Origin: Paenibacillus oleatilyticus
Lineage (GTDB): Bacteria; Bacillota; Bacilli; Paenibacillales; NBRC-103111
NCBI RefSeq assembly: GCF_018998565.1
Contig: NZ_JAHNZO010000008.1
Span: forward strand, 1-64,000
DNA length: 64,000 bases
Reading direction: 5' to 3'
Part shown: positions 50,931 through 60,489 of the stretch, one piece after another
Layout of the letters: each line of letters starts with the position of its first letter
Position numbering within the stretch: the stretch's first letter is position 1
Made by a program: the position numbers and the translations under genes
Notes under the pieces: generated by a model
Told to the model about the DNA's origin: nothing
Databases searched by the model: none
Seen by the model: only the letters and a program-made list of their open reading frames with translations

Positions 50931-52133
50931 ATGAAATCGACAACCGCAGAGCGAATGAACCATACGATCTTTGTGCTGGTTACCTTGCTGTATTGGTGCT
51001 CGCTCTATGTTTACGTTCCAATTCTGTCGCCATACCTCGACCATCTGGGCGCCTCCTACACGATGGCCGGGATCGTACTCGGCAGCTACGGTTTGACGCA
51101 GATCGTGCTGCGTCTGCCGCTCGGGATCACGTCCGACCGTCTCAAGAGCCGGAAGCCGTTCATTCTGCTCGGTATGCTGTGCACCGCGGCCAGCTGTCTA
51201 TGCTTCGCCTTGGGCGAGCAGCTTGGCTGGGCGTTCGCCGGCCGCGTGCTATCGGGGGTAGGCGCTTCGACCTGGGTTGCTTTTACCGTCATGTATGCCG
51301 GTTTATACCGCGGCGAGCAAGCGACCCGGGCGATGGGCACGATCAGCCTGCTCACCGTCGCCGGGCAGCTTTTCGGCATGAGCATGAGCGGCTACTTGGT
51401 TAAATTCGGCGGGTGGAACGCCGCATTCTGGACCGGAGCGGTCATCGGACTGGCCGGACTGGCGCTCGCCTTCCTGCTGAAGGAACCGAAGGAAAGCGGC
51501 GACCGGTCGCCGATGCGTTTCACCGACCTCGTGCCGGTGATGAAGGACAGGCTGCTGCTCAAGGTTTCTTCGTTGTCCATTTTGGCGCACAGCGTCTTGT
51601 TTATTACGATGTTCGGTTTTACGCCTTCGTACGCCTTATCGCTGGGGGCGGACGAGGCCGGGCTGACGCTGCTTGTATTTGCTTTCATGATTCCGCACGC
51701 GGTCAGCTCGTTTATGACCGGCAAAGTATTTGCTCCGCGCTTCGGAGCATGGAACGTCGTGCTGCTCGGCTTTGCGGTCAGCGCCGTATGCTCGGCGGCT
51801 ACGTCGCTGGTGCCCGGCTTCGGGCTGCTGCTGCTGACGCAGGCGGTTAACGGATTTTTCCAAGGGCTGCATTTCCCGCTGCTTCTGGGGCTCTCGATCC
51901 AGCACATTCCGGAACAAAAGAGAGCCACAGCGATGGGGCTGTACCAGGCGGTGTACGCGATCGGCATGTTCGCGGGGCCGTTCTTGGCCGGCGGCTTAAA
52001 CGAGTTGGCGGGTCTCAAAAGCGGTTTTTATTTGGCCGGGGTATTCGGAGCGATCGCCGTGGGCTTGACCTTGTTCTGGTTCAGGCCCCGCCGTCAGCGG
52101 TCGGACGCCTCGCAGCCATCGCTTAGCAGATAG
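50931..52133 (+). CDS. MFS transporter downstream of the alcohol dehydrogenase
   Basis: A 400-residue, 12-helix MFS protein with LPLGITSDRLKSRKPFILLG in the helix 2-3 loop (motif A variant) and GRVLSGVGASTWVAFTVMYAG near helix 4-5. Its start lies 18 bases after the dehydrogenase gene behind GAGGG, so the two form an operon under the palindromic promoter. It may export or import a substrate or product of the dehydrogenase, which is inference only. Confidence 0.85.
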   Translation: MKSTTAERMNHTIFVLVTLLYWCSLYVYVPILSPYLDHLGASYTMAGIVLGSYGLTQIVLRLPLGITSDRLKSRKPFILLGMLCTAASCLCFALGEQLGWAFAGRVLSGVGASTWVAFTVMYAGLYRGEQATRAMGTISLLTVAGQLFGMSMSGYLVKFGGWNAAFWTGAVIGLAGLALAFLLKEPKESGDRSPMRFTDLVPVMKDRLLLKVSSLSILAHSVLFITMFGFTPSYALSLGADEAGLTLLVFAFMIPHAVSSFMTGKVFAPRFGAWNVVLLGFAVSAVCSAATSLVPGFGLLLLTQAVNGFFQGLHFPLLLGLSIQHIPEQKRATAMGLYQAVYAIGMFAGPFLAGGLNELAGLKSGFYLAGVFGAIAVGLTLFWFRPRRQRSDASQPSLSR

Positions 52134-52148
52134 CGCGTATAGAAATCA

Positions 52149-52180
52149 GGCTGTCGAGAAATTTTCGACAGCCATTTTTA
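52149..52180 (+). terminator. Terminator of the ADH-MFS operon
   Basis: GGCTGTCGA pairs with TCGACAGCC around GAAATTT, followed by ATTTTTATT. Confidence 0.92.
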
Positions 52181-52304
52181 TTAGATGAAAAGGAGGGCCA
52201 AGCGTCTTTTAGAAATATGCTACCGCATCCGGACGAGTAACTACACTTTTTATACAAGCTGCGCATCTACTAACTAATGGAAAACTTCCGGAAGAGGTGA
52301 TTCT

Positions 52305-52739
52305 ATGGCTTGTGGTTGTGGCCGTTCAGTGCGAAAAGGGAAGGCTAAGGCAGCGAAGCGGGTAACCGCTCAATCGAGTTCTTGTCCTTGTCAAGTCAAT
52401 AATGCGGGGCTCAGGTTTCGAAGCAAAAAAGGGAATCTGCTTACGTTTGAAGTCATCTTTAGCTCCAAATGCACTCCATGTACGAGCAGCCCCCTCATTA
52501 CGTTCTCGATTCCCAAAGTGTTCCGCGGCAAAGCGCGTATCGTTAAAGTTAATCAAGTGTTCGTTACTGTAGCTGCAACCTCTCTTGCCGACTTTGTGCT
52601 GGCGGCCAAAGTTCAGAACCGCTGCATCAGACCATTGTCCGAACGAAAATGCGTGTTCAAAGTCGTGTCATCTTGCTCGCAAACCAGAAAGCTCCGAATC
52701 ATTAACGGACAACGGGTCGACGGTTTTTGCCTGACCTAG
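52305..52739 (+). CDS. Cys-rich protein of unknown function, 144 residues
   Basis: Ten cysteines, including MACGCG (3, 5), SCPCQ (27, 29) and KCTPC (56, 59), then Cys at 107, 116, 124 and 142. The first 25 residues are highly basic (GRSVRKGKAKAAKRV), the rest is beta-rich. GAGGTG precedes the ATG. The pattern suggests metal or disulfide cross-linking, as in spore coat or other structural proteins of spore formers, but I cannot name a family. Confidence 0.6.
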   Translation: MACGCGRSVRKGKAKAAKRVTAQSSSCPCQVNNAGLRFRSKKGNLLTFEVIFSSKCTPCTSSPLITFSIPKVFRGKARIVKVNQVFVTVAATSLADFVLAAKVQNRCIRPLSERKCVFKVVSSCSQTRKLRIINGQRVDGFCLT

Positions 52740-52760
52740 AACGAGTTTGAAAATACAACG

Positions 52761-52788
52761 AAACGGGCAGGGGAGACCCTGCCCGTTT
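52761..52788. terminator. Perfect 12-bp hairpin between convergent genes
   Basis: AAACGGGCAGGG-GAGA-CCCTGCCCGTTT. T runs outside are short, so it terminates weakly but symmetrically. Confidence 0.65.
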
Positions 52789-52801
52789 GTCGTACCGTCT
52801 G

Positions 52802-54046
52802 TCATATAAAGCGCGTGGATATTGTCCGGCCTTCCTTCACATAAACCCGGGGAACCCGGGCGCCGATGCCGCATACAATCTCGTAATGGATCGTATGAGA
52901 ATGGCTTGCGACATCGGCGGCGGTCACTTTGTCTTCCGGCGTACCGAAAAGCAAGACTTCGTCGCCGGGCTTCGCGTCCGGAATCGCGGTAACGTCGAGC
53001 ATCAACTGATCCATGCAGATCGTTCCGGCGATCGGCGCAGACTGCCCGTGTACTGTTGCGCTTCCTTTGTTGGAGAGCGCCCGCGGCATACCGTCTGCAT
53101 ATCCGATCGGCACCGTAGCGATTCTGGTATCTTGATCGGAGGCAAACGTGCACCCGTAGCTGACCGGCTCCAACGCCGGAACATCCTTAAGCGATACGAT
53201 TCGCGATAGGAGCCGCATGGCCGGCTTGAGGGGAGCGCCTGCGATAACGCCTCTTACCGACGGCTTCAAGCCGTACAAGCCGATTCCGACACGCACCATG
53301 TCCAAGTGCATATGCGGATAAGCAATGGTTGCGGCGGTGTTGCAGCAATGCCACAGAGGAACGGGGATACCGGCTTCCTCAAAAGCACCGCGAAATTCGA
53401 GAAACCTCGCAAATTGCAGTTCCGTGTATGCCGGACTCGGATGGTCCGCATTGGCAAAATGCGTAAATACACCCTCCAGCGTCACATAAGGGCTCTCGTT
53501 CGCACGGCGGGCGAGTTGCAGCGCAGCATCTGGCGTCGTAACCCCGAGCCGGTTCATCCCGGTCTCGATCTTGAGGTGAATCCGGGCTGCCCGACCCAAG
53601 CTCTCCGCTTCGCGCATCACCGTGTCGAGCGCCTCGTCGCTAAATACCGTCAGCGTCACATCGGCCGCCACGGCCTCCCGGATCGCTTCCGGGGGCGTGT
53701 AGCCGAGCACAAGGATCGGGGCGGCAATGCCCGCCGACCGCAGGCGGAGAGCCTCATCCAGAAAAGCGACTCCGAGGCGGTCCGCACCGGAGCTCAGTGC
53801 CGTCCTGGCGGTTTCCACCGCGCCGTGGCCGTACCCGTTCGCTTTGACCACCGCCATCCACTGGCAGCCGGGCTGGAGAAGCGACTTGAAATACGTCGCG
53901 TTCGAGGCGATGGCGTCGAGCGAGATTTCCGCCAGCGTCGGACGGTGACTGAAGCTGCCGTCCCAATCGGCGTAGTCCGGCTCGGGCATAATCGAACGGG
54001 GGAGCTCTTCGTGCGGATTCATAATCCTATCGTTCCTTGTGTGCAT
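52802..54046 (-). CDS. alr: Alanine racemase
   Basis: A 414-residue PLP enzyme that interconverts L- and D-alanine for peptidoglycan. The PLP-lysine is Lys68 in WMAVVKANGYGHGA, the second-face Tyr lies in PVSYGCTFAS and the C-terminal beta domain holds GTICMDQLMLDV. The first 35 residues (MHTRNDRIMNPHEELPRS) are an extension over the usual length; the second ATG at codon 9 is a possible alternative, but GAAGGAG suits the first. It is on the same strand as ald and downstream of it, separated by a terminator. Confidence 0.93.
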   Translation of the reverse strand: MHTRNDRIMNPHEELPRSIMPEPDYADWDGSFSHRPTLAEISLDAIASNATYFKSLLQPGCQWMAVVKANGYGHGAVETARTALSSGADRLGVAFLDEALRLRSAGIAAPILVLGYTPPEAIREAVAADVTLTVFSDEALDTVMREAESLGRAARIHLKIETGMNRLGVTTPDAALQLARRANESPYVTLEGVFTHFANADHPSPAYTELQFARFLEFRGAFEEAGIPVPLWHCCNTAATIAYPHMHLDMVRVGIGLYGLKPSVRGVIAGAPLKPAMRLLSRIVSLKDVPALEPVSYGCTFASDQDTRIATVPIGYADGMPRALSNKGSATVHGQSAPIAGTICMDQLMLDVTAIPDAKPGDEVLLFGTPEDKVTAADVASHSHTIHYEIVCGIGARVPRVYVKEGRTISTRFI

Positions 54047-54077
54047 GGTGTGCTGCTCCTTCGTGGTGATTTGCTGA

Positions 54078-54112
54078 ATAAATAATAATCTCCCCCGAGG
54101 GCGGGGGAGTTT
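54078..54112 (-). terminator. Terminator between ald and alr
   Basis: On the minus strand CTCCCCC-GCCCT-CGGGGGAG-like pairing (GGGGGAG 54103-54109 with CTCCCCC 54090-54096) is followed by ATTATTATTTATT. Confidence 0.8.
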
Positions 54113-54119
54113 TGCTTAT

Positions 54120-55250
54120 TTATCGGCTGGATACGGTTTCCAACGCTTTGTCTGCAGGCACATAGTCGTAATTCAGATCCTTCGCTACCGCTTCGTACGT
54201 GATGGCGCCGCCTGCTGTGGTGAGACCTTTGGCCAAGGCCGGGCTGTCGGCAATCGCTTGTTTCACGCCTTTATTCGCGATTTGCAGCGCGTACGGAATC
54301 GTCACGTTCGTCAGGGCGATGGTGGAGGTGTTCGGAACCGCACCCGGCATATTGGCTACCGCATAGTGGACTACGCCGTGCTTGACATACGTAGGCGCAT
54401 CATGGGTCGTGATCCGGTCAACTGTTGCGAAAATTCCGCCCTGATCAATGGCAACGTCGACAACAACGGAGCCCGAAGACATGCTGCGCACCATATCTTC
54501 GCTAACCAGCTTAGGCGCTTTGGCTCCCGGAATGAGCACCGCTCCGATGACGAGATCGGATTGACGGACCGCTTGGGCAATGTTATACGGATTGGACATA
54601 AGCGTCTGAATTTGCGGACCGAACTGATCGTCAAGCTGACGAAGCCGGTCTGCGCTCAAATCGATGACCGTTACATCCGCGCCTAAGCCGACAGCGATTT
54701 TCGCCGCGTTCGCGCCGACTACGCCGCCGCCGATGACCGTCACTTTCGCCCGCTGTACTCCGGGCACGCCGGCGAGCAGCACGCCTTTTCCGCCATACGG
54801 CTTCTCCAGGAACTGCGCTCCGATTTGCGTTGCCATCCGGCCGGCAACCTCGCTCATCGGCGTCAACAGCGGGAGCGTACGGTTGACTTCAACCGTTTCA
54901 TAAGCAATGGAAACGACACCCGATTTCGTCAAGGCCGCGGCCAATTCCGCATCGGCTGCCAGGTGCAGGTAGGTGAATAAGATCAAGCCTTCCCGGAAAT
55001 ATCCGTATTCGGAAGAAAGCGGTTCTTTGACCTTGATAATCATTTGGGATTTTTCCCAAACCTCTTGCGCGGCATCGGCGATCAAGGCTCCGGCTGCCGC
55101 ATATTGCTCGTCCGTAAAGCCGCTGCCAAGGCCGGCTCCTTTTTCAATATACACGCTATGACCCGCCTGCACAACTGTAGACACGCCGGCAGGCGTAATA
55201 GCCACGCGGTTTTCATTGTTTTTAATTTCTTTCGGCACGCCGATAATCAT
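54120..55250 (-). CDS. ald: Alanine dehydrogenase
   Basis: A 376-residue NAD-dependent enzyme (L-alanine to pyruvate and ammonia). [23 protein letters not shown] at the start, [26 protein letters not shown] with the catalytic Lys and His, and the dinucleotide loop [30 protein letters not shown] are diagnostic. The ATG at 55250 lies nine bases after GGGAG; three codons earlier an ATG overlaps that site. Together with alr, a permease and a PucR-type regulator it forms an alanine use cluster. Confidence 0.94.
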   Translation of the reverse strand: MIIGVPKEIKNNENRVAITPAGVSTVVQAGHSVYIEKGAGLGSGFTDEQYAAAGALIADAAQEVWEKSQMIIKVKEPLSSEYGYFREGLILFTYLHLAADAELAAALTKSGVVSIAYETVEVNRTLPLLTPMSEVAGRMATQIGAQFLEKPYGGKGVLLAGVPGVQRAKVTVIGGGVVGANAAKIAVGLGADVTVIDLSADRLRQLDDQFGPQIQTLMSNPYNIAQAVRQSDLVIGAVLIPGAKAPKLVSEDMVRSMSSGSVVVDVAIDQGGIFATVDRITTHDAPTYVKHGVVHYAVANMPGAVPNTSTIALTNVTIPYALQIANKGVKQAIADSPALAKGLTTAGGAITYEAVAKDLNYDYVPADKALETVSSR

Positions 55251-55356
55251 TATTGCCATCTCCCTCGATATTGTGATTGGAACGTTTCGGTAAGCTGAGT
55301 ATATCGAACAAATCCGGCGTTTTTCTTCGTGAAACGAGCTGAAAAGAATTGGATGC

Positions 55357-55376
55357 TTTTGTGTTTTTTCACAAAA
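55357..55376. promoter_or_regulatory. Inverted repeat 1 between ald and the permease
   Basis: TTTTGTG-N6-CACAAAA (N6 is TTTTTT). It is about 75 bases upstream of a likely ald -10 box (TATACT on the minus strand, 55303-55298), whose -35 is poor, as expected for an activated promoter. Confidence 0.65.
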
Positions 55377-55406
55377 CGTAAGCGTTTTCTAAGGTGGGAC
55401 GGGCCA

Positions 55407-55426
55407 TTTTGTGTAATATCACAAAT
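55407..55426. promoter_or_regulatory. Inverted repeat 2 between ald and the permease
   Basis: TTTTGTG-N6-CACAAAT (N6 is TAATAT), the same site exactly 50 bp from the first, centre to centre, i.e. nearly five helical turns. A CACAAAA half-site recurs near 55502. The remaining gene-free sequence (to 55698) has no other clear element. Confidence 0.65.
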
Positions 55427-55698
55427 CGGTTTGATCATTTTTGAGCAACAAGACAAATGCAGACGGGAACGAGTGTGCTACGATTTAGACATTAATTCGT
55501 CACAAAAGCGAATGTAAGCGCATACTGTTGTTCCGGCGTAAGTTTTTGGTAAAATAATAGGCACAGTCTTTTCGCCGGGCGTATCGGCTTGCGGCAGATT
55601 CATAAGGAGGGAAACAACAGACAGAAGCAAGTCTCTATCCTTTGAGGCACGAATCATGCAAACACAAGCCTGGAAATTAACTATGGAGGAGATTTTTT

Positions 55699-57111
55699 GT
55701 GAAAAACAACAATGAATTGAAACGGGGACTGGAGCAAAAGCACATTACACTAATGTCGCTTGGCGCGGCAATCGGCGTCGGCTTGTTTCTGGGGTCCGCA
55801 TCGGCAATTAAGGTAGCCGGACCTGCGATACTGATCGGCTACATGATCGGTGGGCTGGCGATGTTCTTCATTATGCGGGCGCTGGGGGAGATGGCCGTTC
55901 AGAAGCCGGTGGCCGGTTCGTTCAGCCGCTATGCCCGGGAATATATGAGTCCTGTATTCGGCTTTTTGACAGGATGGAACTATTGGTTTATTTGGGTCGT
56001 GACGTGTATGGCCGAAATTACCGCCGTCGGGATCTATATGGAGTATTGGTTCCCGGGAGTGCCTAGGTGGATTTGGGCGCTGGCGGCGCTGGTCATCATG
56101 AGCCTGGTCAACCTGATTGCCGTTAAAGTCTACGGCGAGCTGGAGTTTTGGTTCGCTTTGATCAAAATCATCACCATTATCTTCATGATCGTTGTCGGCG
56201 TGGGCATGATCGTATTCGGTCTGGGGAATGGCGGCATCGCCGTTGGAATCAGCAACTTGTGGAGTCATGGAGGCTTTTTTGCAAATGGCTGGTCGGGTGT
56301 GCTGCTGGCTATGCAGATGATCATGTTCGCTTATTTGGGAATCGAAATGATCGGGGTAACGGCCGGTGAAGTCAAGGACCCTGCGAAAGCGCTCACAAGA
56401 GCGATCGACAACGTGTTCTGGCGCATTCTCATCTTCTACGTCGGCGCGCTGTTCGTCATCATGTCGATTTATCCGTGGACGGAAATCGGTCTCAAGGGCA
56501 GCCCGTTCGTCATGACCTTCGAGAAGCTGGGCATTCCATACGCCGCAGGCATCATCAACTTCGTCGTGCTGACTGCCGCGCTTTCGTCTTGCAACAGCGG
56601 CATTTTCAGCAACGGCCGCATGCTGTACAATTTGGCGCAGCAGGGGGAGGCGCCTGCAAGCTTTGAGAAGGTATCCCGTTCCGGTGTTCCGGCTCGTGCG
56701 ATTGTTGTATCCGCGTTCTTCCTGTTGATCGGCGTCGTGCTCAATTACATCGTTCCGGAAAAAGCGTTTACCATGGTTACCAGCATCGCTACATTTGCGG
56801 TCATTTGGGTATGGGGGGTCATTCTGATCTCGCAAATCCGCTTCCGCAAGAAGCTTTCGGCCGATCAAGCCGCCAAGCTGATTTACAAAATGCCGTTTGC
56901 GCCGTACAGCTCTTACCTCGTGCTTGCATTTCTTGTATTCGTGGTCGGGATCATGGCTTACTCCCCGGATACCCGGATTGCACTGATAGTCGGTCCGATA
57001 TGGTATGCGATTCTGCTCGTGGTTTATTACGTGAAAAAGAAAAAAAGCGCCTCCCCGGCCGGAACGAACGGCATGGAAGGACGCGTAGATGACGGCGCGA
57101 CGCAGGTATAG
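55699..57111 (+). CDS. Amino acid permease (AapA/CycA-like, probably alanine)
   Basis: A 470-residue APC-family transporter with 12 helices. LKRGLEQKHITLMSLGAAIGVGLFLGSASAIKVAGPAILIGYMIGGLAMF is the N-terminal signature, and helix 6 onwards is typical of D-serine/D-alanine/glycine and proline permeases. It starts at GTG with GGAGGAG upstream. Lying opposite ald behind shared inverted repeats, it most likely imports alanine; the exact amino acid is not proven. Confidence 0.87.
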   Translation: MKNNNELKRGLEQKHITLMSLGAAIGVGLFLGSASAIKVAGPAILIGYMIGGLAMFFIMRALGEMAVQKPVAGSFSRYAREYMSPVFGFLTGWNYWFIWVVTCMAEITAVGIYMEYWFPGVPRWIWALAALVIMSLVNLIAVKVYGELEFWFALIKIITIIFMIVVGVGMIVFGLGNGGIAVGISNLWSHGGFFANGWSGVLLAMQMIMFAYLGIEMIGVTAGEVKDPAKALTRAIDNVFWRILIFYVGALFVIMSIYPWTEIGLKGSPFVMTFEKLGIPYAAGIINFVVLTAALSSCNSGIFSNGRMLYNLAQQGEAPASFEKVSRSGVPARAIVVSAFFLLIGVVLNYIVPEKAFTMVTSIATFAVIWVWGVILISQIRFRKKLSADQAAKLIYKMPFAPYSSYLVLAFLVFVVGIMAYSPDTRIALIVGPIWYAILLVVYYVKKKKSASPAGTNGMEGRVDDGATQV

Positions 57112-57130
57112 TCTAATCGAACGGAATGGA

Positions 57131-58363
57131 TCAGGAGGACATGAGCTTATTGGTCTTTAGATCGATGTAAAGCGCCACCTTCTGGTCCATGCTTTTTAAG
57201 TCGATCTCGCCAATTTCGGCAATCCGGGACAGACGATAGTTCATCGTATTTGTGTGGATATGCAGTGCGGCAGCGGCCTCCTTGGCATTGCTGTCGTGCA
57301 TTAGAAATGTCTCCAGCGTGTCCAGCAGATTCGTATGATGGTCCCGGTCGTATTCTTTAAGCCGCTGCAAATGGCGGTTCACCATCCGGTGGGACTGCTT
57401 GTATTCAAAAATAGGGGGCAGGAACCGGTAAAAGCCCAAGTCTTCGTAATGGTGAATTTTCGTTTGGTTCGGGAACAGCTTCTTCAGGCGCAGCAGCGTG
57501 AGCGCTTCGCGGTAGCTCGTCTCGACCTTGCCGTAATCCTCGTACAGAGAGCCGCAGGCTGAGGCCATGGCAGACACGCGAAACCGATCGTGCATCTGCT
57601 TGCCAAAATGATTGATAAAGCTGCCGGCATGCTCTTTCCAAGACGTCGATTCGGAAGGGGAAGCGAGCAGAATGAAGTGATGGTGATCCGCGGCATGACA
57701 TACGACGGAAATGCGCTGCGTCACCGACATCAGATAGCGGATTTGCTGGAGCCGATGATCATCGATCGATTCGGGAAATTCGAACACCATGACGTAAAAA
57801 GCGGGTGGCAGCGTCAAATGGATTTGATCCGCTTTGTCCCGGACCGCCGCTTCGGTGGTCAGATGTCCCGTAAGCAGCTGCCAGAAAAACTCCTGATAGC
57901 CTTCCTCCTGCTTGCGCTTGCGCGTTTGAATCTGCAGGAGCTTTTGTTTGGCCGTTTGCGCGGCCTTTTTTAATTGCTGTATGCCGTTATCGTCGATGGG
58001 CTTCTCCACTTCAAGCGCCCAAATATATCCAAGAACTTCCTCGTCTTTGCGAATGGCGACGGCGACGCGGTCTCCAAGGCCGATATCCGTAATGGACGCG
58101 ATCCGGACCGGCTCGTCGCTCTTCATGAGCTGCGGAATAACCCCTTGCCTCCACAAGCTTTGCACGACCTTCTCGGGCACCCGCCGGCCGATGATGGTCG
58201 CGATGCGGGCTTCGTCCGTCTGGCGGTCGTGCGTGCTGTAAGCGACAAGCCGATGATTGGCGTCTTCAATCGTAACCGGGCAGCGAAGCACCTCGCTAAT
58301 GGTTTCGGCTAACGTTTCCAGACTGTCGAAATGCTGATCGAAGGGCCCTTTTTCGGCGGTCAT
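57131..58363 (-). CDS. PucR family regulator (AdeR-like)
   Basis: A 410-residue regulator. An N-terminal GAF-like domain (residues 10-150; ETISEVLRCPVTIEDANHRLVAYS), a central GGDEF-like domain (170-320) and a C-terminal PucR helix-turn-helix (LLDTLETFLMHDSNAKEAAAALHIHTNTMNYRLSRIAEI). In B. subtilis the PucR protein AdeR activates ald in response to alanine; gene order here (alr, ald, permease, regulator) supports the same role. The regulator converges with the permease. Confidence 0.85.
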   Translation of the reverse strand: MTAEKGPFDQHFDSLETLAETISEVLRCPVTIEDANHRLVAYSTHDRQTDEARIATIIGRRVPEKVVQSLWRQGVIPQLMKSDEPVRIASITDIGLGDRVAVAIRKDEEVLGYIWALEVEKPIDDNGIQQLKKAAQTAKQKLLQIQTRKRKQEEGYQEFFWQLLTGHLTTEAAVRDKADQIHLTLPPAFYVMVFEFPESIDDHRLQQIRYLMSVTQRISVVCHAADHHHFILLASPSESTSWKEHAGSFINHFGKQMHDRFRVSAMASACGSLYEDYGKVETSYREALTLLRLKKLFPNQTKIHHYEDLGFYRFLPPIFEYKQSHRMVNRHLQRLKEYDRDHHTNLLDTLETFLMHDSNAKEAAAALHIHTNTMNYRLSRIAEIGEIDLKSMDQKVALYIDLKTNKLMSS

Positions 58364-58523
58364 GCTTCATTTCTCCTTTTTAAAGTTTCGGGTGGCAGCG
58401 GTACCATTTTAACTATAAACAAATTTTTTTGTCATGGGAATCCCCGAAGGGGGATCAAAATTTAACTGTATCGTGATATAATGGACGAACACACATTCTC
58501 ATAGAAATAGAAAGGGATTTTTC

Positions 58524-59843
58524 ATGTCGTTTCGTCAGCTTGTAATCATTGTAGGAATTACCGTGCTTGGCATCGCTGCGGCTTATATGGTCCAAATTCC
58601 GGTCGTCTTCGGCTTTTCGGCAGGGCTGCTGGCCCTTATTCTGATTTCGCTCCACAGCGGAATCAGAGGAAAGGAGCTTGGCGCCGGAATATGGGAAGGC
58701 GTTCGCCGCACCAAGGAAGTCGTCTGGCTTCTGCTGCTCGTCGGCATGATTCTTCCTTGCTGGGCGGTCAGCGGCACGGTGGACGAACTGGTTCGATGGG
58801 CGCTTGCCGTCGTACAGCCGCAGTTTGCGCTGACCTTTTCGTTTCTGATCTGCGCGTTCGTGTCGATGATTCTCGGGACTTCGACCGGGACGCTCAGCGC
58901 GGTCGGCGTTCCGCTCATCGGGATGGCAATCCATGTGGGCGTTCCGCTGCCGTACGTGGCCGGGGCCGTCGTCTCCGGCATTTTTGTCGGTGACCGTACG
59001 TCGCCTTTTTCCAGTGCGCACCAGTTGATCGCGGCTTCGACGGAAACGTCCATCCCGCGGCAATGGCGGGCGATGGCTCCGACCTCGGCGCTTGCTGTGC
59101 TTGCTTCGCTGGCCTTCTACGGGTGGCTCGATCTGCGGACGGCGAAGGGTCCGGTGGAGCAGTCGGCTAACCTCATTCCTTCCGATCTTGGTGAATCGCT
59201 CGTGCTGCTGATCCCGATTCTCGTTCTTCTCGGCTCGATCGTGCTGCGGCTGAAGACGAAATACGGATTTCTGTTATCGATTGCCGCCGCTATTATTGTA
59301 GGAAGCCTGCAAAAAGGGGTAGGGCCGGCCGCTTGGCTGAAAGCGATGTGGAGCGGGGCGGAGCATTCGATTGTCGAAGGCAAGGGATTGCTGAGCATGA
59401 TCAGCCTTGTCTCGCTTATTGTGCTGGCCGGTGCGTTCAACGGCATTCTGGAACGGTCGAACCTGATTGGCGCGTACATCGAGCGGATGATGGGGGAAAT
59501 GCCTTCGCTGGCTTCCGCCACATGGCGTACAGGAGCGTTCGGTTTGGTCCTTTGTCTGATCTCCTGCACGCAGACGCTGCCGATTATCATGTCCGGCCGT
59601 AACATTTTGCCGCTGTGGAACCGCCGGTTCAGCTCCGCGCACCTCTCGCGCGTCATTGCCGATACGAGCGCCGTTCTGGCCGCGGCCGTACCGTGGAATT
59701 TGCTGGCCGTGCTGTGCAGCACGTTTGTCGGCGTGCCGGTGGAGCAGTATTTGCCTTTTGCGATTTTTTTGTGGAGCCTGCCGCTATGCACTTATTTATA
59801 TTCCGGTTATCTGGATCGTGCGAAAGTAAGTGTAAAAGCCTGA
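58524..59843 (+). CDS. NhaC family Na+/H+ antiporter
   Basis: A 439-residue membrane protein of about 11 helices in the NhaC/MleN superfamily. LLLVGMILPCWAVSGTVDELVRWAL, ICAFVSMILGTSTGTLSAVGVPLIGMA, SGIFVGDRTSPFSS and SMISLVSLIVLAGAFNGILERSNLI are the conserved loops. Members exchange Na+ for H+ or malate for lactate. It is divergent from the PucR-type gene, 160 bases apart. Confidence 0.85.
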   Translation: MSFRQLVIIVGITVLGIAAAYMVQIPVVFGFSAGLLALILISLHSGIRGKELGAGIWEGVRRTKEVVWLLLLVGMILPCWAVSGTVDELVRWALAVVQPQFALTFSFLICAFVSMILGTSTGTLSAVGVPLIGMAIHVGVPLPYVAGAVVSGIFVGDRTSPFSSAHQLIAASTETSIPRQWRAMAPTSALAVLASLAFYGWLDLRTAKGPVEQSANLIPSDLGESLVLLIPILVLLGSIVLRLKTKYGFLLSIAAAIIVGSLQKGVGPAAWLKAMWSGAEHSIVEGKGLLSMISLVSLIVLAGAFNGILERSNLIGAYIERMMGEMPSLASATWRTGAFGLVLCLISCTQTLPIIMSGRNILPLWNRRFSSAHLSRVIADTSAVLAAAVPWNLLAVLCSTFVGVPVEQYLPFAIFLWSLPLCTYLYSGYLDRAKVSVKA

Positions 59844-59861
59844 GTTATCAGGCTTTTTTGT
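59834..59861 (+). terminator. Terminator after the antiporter gene
   Basis: AAAAGCCTGA-GTTA-TCAGGCTTTTTTG, overlapping the stop codon. Confidence 0.92.
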
Positions 59862-59884
59862 TAATAATTGTTAAGAAGCTTTTC

Positions 59885-60337
59885 TTATAAATCTTGCGAG
59901 AGACGCACCATATCGATCACCTGCATCCCGTTCTCATAAATCGGCTCCTCGTAATGCCGGATGAAAAAGTCTCTGTCGATCCAGGTCATGCGGAAGCCGC
60001 ACTTCTGATACAGAGCGAGCTGACCGACGCTTGAATTGCCGGTGCCGATTTCAATCGTTTTATACCCAAGCTGCCTCGCGGTTTCGATCGCGTGGTTGAC
60101 CAGCTTTTTGCCAATGCCTTGGCCTTGATGGCGCTCATCAACGGCGATATTGACGATTTCGACGGTTTCGGGTCTGGTGGGCAGAAGAACGTAGACGCCG
60201 AGAATAAGCTCTTCCGCTTTGGCGACATAGCATTGGCCTCTTTGAATGTATTCTTCAACCAGCTTCGGGGAAGGGTCGGCTAATAACAGCAAATCCATTG
60301 GAGGCTGCTCATGGGATGCTAGGTTTACAATATTCAT
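59885..60337 (-). CDS. GNAT family N-acetyltransferase
   Basis: A 150-residue acetyltransferase: QCYVAKAEELILGVYVLLP, IVNIAVDERHQGQGIGKKLVNHAI (acetyl-CoA loop QGQGIG) and YKTIEIGTGNSSVGQLALYQKCGFRMTWIDRDFF. The GNSSxxQLxLYQKCGFR stretch is shared by YvbK/aminoglycoside-like GNATs. It is convergent with the antiporter gene, and its substrate is unknown. Confidence 0.85.
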   Translation of the reverse strand: MNIVNLASHEQPPMDLLLLADPSPKLVEEYIQRGQCYVAKAEELILGVYVLLPTRPETVEIVNIAVDERHQGQGIGKKLVNHAIETARQLGYKTIEIGTGNSSVGQLALYQKCGFRMTWIDRDFFIRHYEEPIYENGMQVIDMVRLSQDL

Positions 60338-60489
60338 ACGATCACTCCTGGAAAGTTAAAAAATAGCAGTTTCTTCACATAACATTCGGTAAGCCTCCGC
60401 CCGGTTCCTTCTTTTTGCTCATAATTGGTTGAAAGTTTCCGCATACTAACGAATAAATAAACAAACAGCCTTATGGTAAAGGAGAACCT

